Origin: Sphingomonadales bacterium UBA2369
Lineage (GTDB): Bacteria; Pseudomonadota; Alphaproteobacteria; Sphingomonadales; Sphingomonadaceae
Direction: 5' to 3'
DNA length: 64,000 nt
Assembly (NCBI GenBank): GCA_002344055.1
Contig: DDTH01000006.1
Location: forward strand, 473,037-537,036
A program made the position numbers and the translations under genes. This document shows, piece after piece, positions 61,124-64,000 of the stretch. The notes below the pieces were generated by a model. That model searched no databases and had not been told where the DNA came from. It saw only the letters and a list, made by a program, of their open reading frames with translations. The stretch's first letter is position 1, and each line of letters opens with the position of its first letter.

Positions 61124-63730
61124 TCACTCCCGCGACAGAGCCTTCAACCGATAGAGCGTGTCCAGCGCATCGCGCGGCGTCAGCGCGTCCACGTCCAGCT
61201 CCTGCACCGCCGCGCGGATCGCATCGCATTGTTCTTCCTCCGCCTCCTGCGCCGCGGCGAAGAGGGGGAGATCGTCGAGCCCCGCCGCGATCCCCCCGGT
61301 CGCTTGCCGGCCCGCTTCCAGCCGAGCGAGGATCGCCTTCGCGCGGGCCAGGACCGGCGGCGGTAGGCCCGCGAGCCGCGCCACAGCGATGCCGTAGGAG
61401 CGGTCCGCTGGGCCCGGCGCGACTTCGTGGAGGAGGACGAGGTCGCCCTTCCATTCGCGCGCGCGGACATGATGGAGGCGAAGCGCCTCGAGCTTCTCCG
61501 CCAGCCGGGTCAGTTCGTGATAATGGGTGGCGAACAGGCAGCGCGAGCGGCTCTGCTCGTGCACCCATTCCACCACCGCCCAGGCGATGGCGAGGCCGTC
61601 ATAGGTGGAGGTGCCGCGGCCGACCTCGTCGAGGATGACGAAGCTGTGCGGTGTCGCCTGCGCCAGGATGGCGGCGGTCTCGACCATCTCGACCATGAAG
61701 GTGGAGCGGCCGCGGGCGAGATTGTCGGAGGCGCCGACGCGGCTGAACAGCCGGTCGACGATGCCGAGCCGCGCCGATGCGGCCGGGACGAAGCTCCCCG
61801 CCTGCGCCAGCACCGCGATCAGCGCGTTCTGGCGCAAGAAGGTCGATTTGCCGCCCATGTTCGGGCCGGTGATCAGCCACAGCCTTTCATCCTCGCCGAG
61901 CTTGAGGTCGTTAGCGACGAAGCGCTCGCCTGCGCGGCGTACCGCTTCCTCGACCACGGGATGGCGCCCCGCCTCGACCTCGAAACAGGGATGGCCGGCG
62001 AAATGCGGGCGGCACCAGCCGCCTTCGACCGCGCGCTCGGCCAGTGACGTCGCGACGTCGAGCCGGGCCAGCGCATCGGCGGCGGCGGCGATCGGCTCGG
62101 CGCGGGCGAGCGCGGCTTCGGTCAGTTCCTCCAGATGCGCCGCTTCCGCCGCCAGCGCGTGATTGCCCGCCTGCCCCACCTTCATCGCCTGCTCGTGCAG
62201 ATCCGGCGCGTTGAAGCGGACGACGCCCGCAAGCGTCTGGCGATGGGTGAAGCCGCTGTCGGCCCGCATCAGGGCGTCGGCGTGCCGCGCCGCGACCTCG
62301 ACATGATAGCCGAGCACATTGTTGTGGCGGATCTTGAGCGCGGCGATGCCGGTGCTGGTGCGATATTGCGCCTCCAAAGCGGCGATGGCGCGCCGTCCCT
62401 CGCCGCCGGTGGCGCGCAGCGCATCCAAGGCGGCGTCATACCCTTCGGCAATATAGCCGCCCTGCGCGGCATCGAGTGGCGGACTTGGAACCAGCGCGCG
62501 GGACAGCAGATCGGTGAGCGCGCCGTGGCCGGTGAGCGCGGGCAGCAGGGCCATCAGCAGGGCAGGCGGCTCCGGCAAGGCGAAGAGCCGGTCATGCAGC
62601 CTTCGGGCCTCGTCCAGGCCGTCGCGGAGCTGGCCGAGGTCACGCGGTGAGCCGCGCCCAGCGACCAGGCGGCCCACCGCGCGGCCGATATCAGGCAACG
62701 CCTTGAGCGCGCTGCGCAGATTGTGGCGCAGCGCCGGGTCTTCGGCGGCCCAGGCGACGAGATCGAGGCGCGCCTCGATGGCGGCCCGGCCGGTCAGCGG
62801 GGCGGCGATATCCTGGCCCAGCAGTCGCGCACCCGCGCCGGTGACGGTGCGGTCGATGGCGTCGAGCAGACTGCCTTTGCGCCCGCCGCCCTGCGCCGCG
62901 ACCAATTCCAGACTGTCGCGCGTCGATGCGTCGATCGCCATGTGCTGCGCGGCCGCGACCGCGACCGGCCGGCGCAGGAAGGGCAGAGAGTCGCGGCCGA
63001 CCTCGTCCAGATAGGCGAGCAGACCGCCCGCCGCAGCCAGCGCGGGCCGCTCGAAGCCATCCGCCGCGCCGACTCCGAACCTGTCCTTCAGTCGGCGCTC
63101 GGCGGCGAGACTGTCGAAATCGGCGCGCGGCCGTTCGCTGACCTGCACACCCGGATCGGCGGGTATGGCGGTCGGCGCGACAATCTCGCTCGGCCCCAGG
63201 CGCGCCAGTTCCGCGTCCAGCGCGGCGGGATCGACGCTGCCCAGCTCGAACCGCCCGGTCGAAATATCCGCCGCCGCTATGCCGCAGCGTTCCGCCCCCG
63301 GCGCCACAGCGACCAGCCAGTTCGCCGCCTTGCTGTCGAGCAGGGCCTCCTCGGTCAAAGTCCCCGCCGTCACCACCCGCACGATCGCGCGGGCGACCAC
63401 GGACTTGGAGCCGCGCTTCTTGGCCTCGGCCGGGCTTTCGATCTGCTCGGCGATGGCGACCCGGTGGCCCGCGCGGATCAGGCGGGCGAGATAGGCTTCC
63501 GCCGCATGGACCGGCACGCCGCACATCGGGATCGGCGCACCCTCATGCTCGCCGCGCGTGGTGAGCGCGATGTCGAGGCAGGCGGCGGCGACCTTCGCAT
63601 CCTCGAAGAAGAGCTCGAAGAAATCCCCCATCCGGTAGAAGAGCAGGCTGTCCCCCGCCTCGCCCTTCAAGGCGAGATATTGCGCCATCATCGGGGTAGG
63701 CGCGGAATCATGGGTAGGGCGGGCGGCCAT
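61124..63730 (-). CDS. mutS: DNA mismatch repair protein MutS
   Basis: 868 residues. Recognises mismatches; mismatch-binding F-x-E motif MGDFFELFFEDAKVAAACLD at 34-53 (Phe37, Glu39), connector and lever domains, Walker A LITGPNMGGKSTFLRQ near 620, Walker B FVILDEVGRGTSTYDGLAIA near 697, and the C-terminal dimer tail. The partner mutL is not in the window. ATG at 63730. Divergent from maeB with 127 nt between; the spacer holds CTATCCACA. Confidence 0.96.
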   Translation of the reverse strand: MAARPTHDSAPTPMMAQYLALKGEAGDSLLFYRMGDFFELFFEDAKVAAACLDIALTTRGEHEGAPIPMCGVPVHAAEAYLARLIRAGHRVAIAEQIESPAEAKKRGSKSVVARAIVRVVTAGTLTEEALLDSKAANWLVAVAPGAERCGIAAADISTGRFELGSVDPAALDAELARLGPSEIVAPTAIPADPGVQVSERPRADFDSLAAERRLKDRFGVGAADGFERPALAAAGGLLAYLDEVGRDSLPFLRRPVAVAAAQHMAIDASTRDSLELVAAQGGGRKGSLLDAIDRTVTGAGARLLGQDIAAPLTGRAAIEARLDLVAWAAEDPALRHNLRSALKALPDIGRAVGRLVAGRGSPRDLGQLRDGLDEARRLHDRLFALPEPPALLMALLPALTGHGALTDLLSRALVPSPPLDAAQGGYIAEGYDAALDALRATGGEGRRAIAALEAQYRTSTGIAALKIRHNNVLGYHVEVAARHADALMRADSGFTHRQTLAGVVRFNAPDLHEQAMKVGQAGNHALAAEAAHLEELTEAALARAEPIAAAADALARLDVATSLAERAVEGGWCRPHFAGHPCFEVEAGRHPVVEEAVRRAGERFVANDLKLGEDERLWLITGPNMGGKSTFLRQNALIAVLAQAGSFVPAASARLGIVDRLFSRVGASDNLARGRSTFMVEMVETAAILAQATPHSFVILDEVGRGTSTYDGLAIAWAVVEWVHEQSRSRCLFATHYHELTRLAEKLEALRLHHVRAREWKGDLVLLHEVAPGPADRSYGIAVARLAGLPPPVLARAKAILARLEAGRQATGGIAAGLDDLPLFAAAQEAEEEQCDAIRAAVQELDVDALTPRDALDTLYRLKALSRE

Positions 63731-63857
63731 CGGACCACGATAAGGGAAGGCGGCACGGCGTGGGAAGCATTCCCGGCGCGACTATCCACAGGCCCGCGCC
63801 TTGCCGATTGACGCTCAACGCGACTAGGGTCCGCGCGGCACCGGACCGGAGGGGCAG

Positions 63858-64000
63858 ATGAGCGAATCCAACGTCAAATTTTCGGAAAGCGAAGCGCTGG
63901 ATTTCCACGCCAAGGGGCGGCCGGGCAAGATCGAGATCATCGCCTCCAAACCGATGGCGACGCAGCGCGATCTGAGCCTGGCTTACTCGCCGGGCGTCGC
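63858..64000 (+). CDS. maeB: NADP-dependent malic enzyme (5' end only)
   Basis: 47 codons before the window ends: MSESNVKFSESEALDFHAKG, RPGKIEIIASKPMATQRDLS and LAYSPGV. The KIEIIASKPM and LAYSPGV segments are typical of the N-terminus of malic enzyme MaeB, converting malate to pyruvate and CO2 with NADP+. GGAGGGGC precedes the ATG by 4 nt. Whether the C-terminal phosphotransacetylase-like domain is present cannot be seen. Confidence 0.82.
   Translation, partial: MSESNVKFSESEALDFHAKGRPGKIEIIASKPMATQRDLSLAYSPGV

Overview
The window is about 64 kb of GC-rich chromosome from an alphaproteobacterium, most likely a sphingomonad (order Sphingomonadales; genus not resolvable by eye). The call rests on gapR (DUF2312), a DUF721/DciA gene, CtrA-like promoter boxes, a PHA_gran_rgn protein, COG3904 proteins, a TonB-dependent receptor, a serine-protease autotransporter and a gene order (dciA, two DsbA-like oxidoreductases, smc) in line with this group. 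Genes are tightly packed with many 1-4 nt start/stop overlaps; no gene-free stretch exceeds 300 bases. Both ends cut genes: a threonine aldolase at the left edge and a malic enzyme at the right.

Layout. 1-9.8 kb: threonine aldolase (partial), two PilZ proteins, gapR, pyruvate kinase, an L,D-transpeptidase, small lipoproteins, tRNA-Pro(CGG), two tandem paralogous lipoproteins of unknown function, an adrenodoxin-type ferredoxin reductase and a YVTN beta-propeller. 9.8-13 kb: three translationally coupled Tad-type pilus proteins. 13-17.2 kb: a run of exported proteins (M15 peptidase, two ClpP-fold COG3904 paralogues, unknowns). 17.2-19.1 kb: lepA. 19.1-24.3 kb: an accessory stretch with a cluster of hairpins, a visibly AT-richer OLD-type ATPase/TOPRIM nuclease, an HNH nuclease, sphingomonad-type hypotheticals and repeat elements. 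24.2-28.1 kb: prolyl hydroxylase-like enzyme and sdhCDA without sdhB. 28.2-35.1 kb: soluble chemoreceptor, LemA/DUF3137 pair, SDR, B3 metallo-beta-lactamase, prmA and small exported proteins. 35.2-46 kb: ligA, a cytochrome P450, smc, two DsbA-like proteins, dciA, mutY and nudC. 46-64 kb: TPR protein and hydrolase, autotransporter, thrS, infC, TonB receptor, glnD, GNAT enzyme, mutS and the start of maeB.

Functional themes: genome maintenance (gapR, ligA, smc, dciA, mutY, nudC, mutS), translation (lepA, prmA, thrS, infC, tRNA-Pro), central metabolism (pyk, sdhCDA, maeB, glnD), and a large envelope component. Three genes tied to surface or motile behaviour (PilZ, Tad, chemoreceptor) share a CtrA-like box of the form TTAA-N7-TTAG or its CTAA-N7-TTAG variant 40-60 nt upstream of the start, suggesting joint cell-cycle control.

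The least explained parts are the 19-24 kb stretch (hairpin cluster, OLD-type nuclease, repeat whose two copies carry a compensatory base change), the COG3904 pair in which one copy lacks the putative nucleophile, and the tandem lipoprotein family. All coordinates and starts are read by eye; no database search was run.
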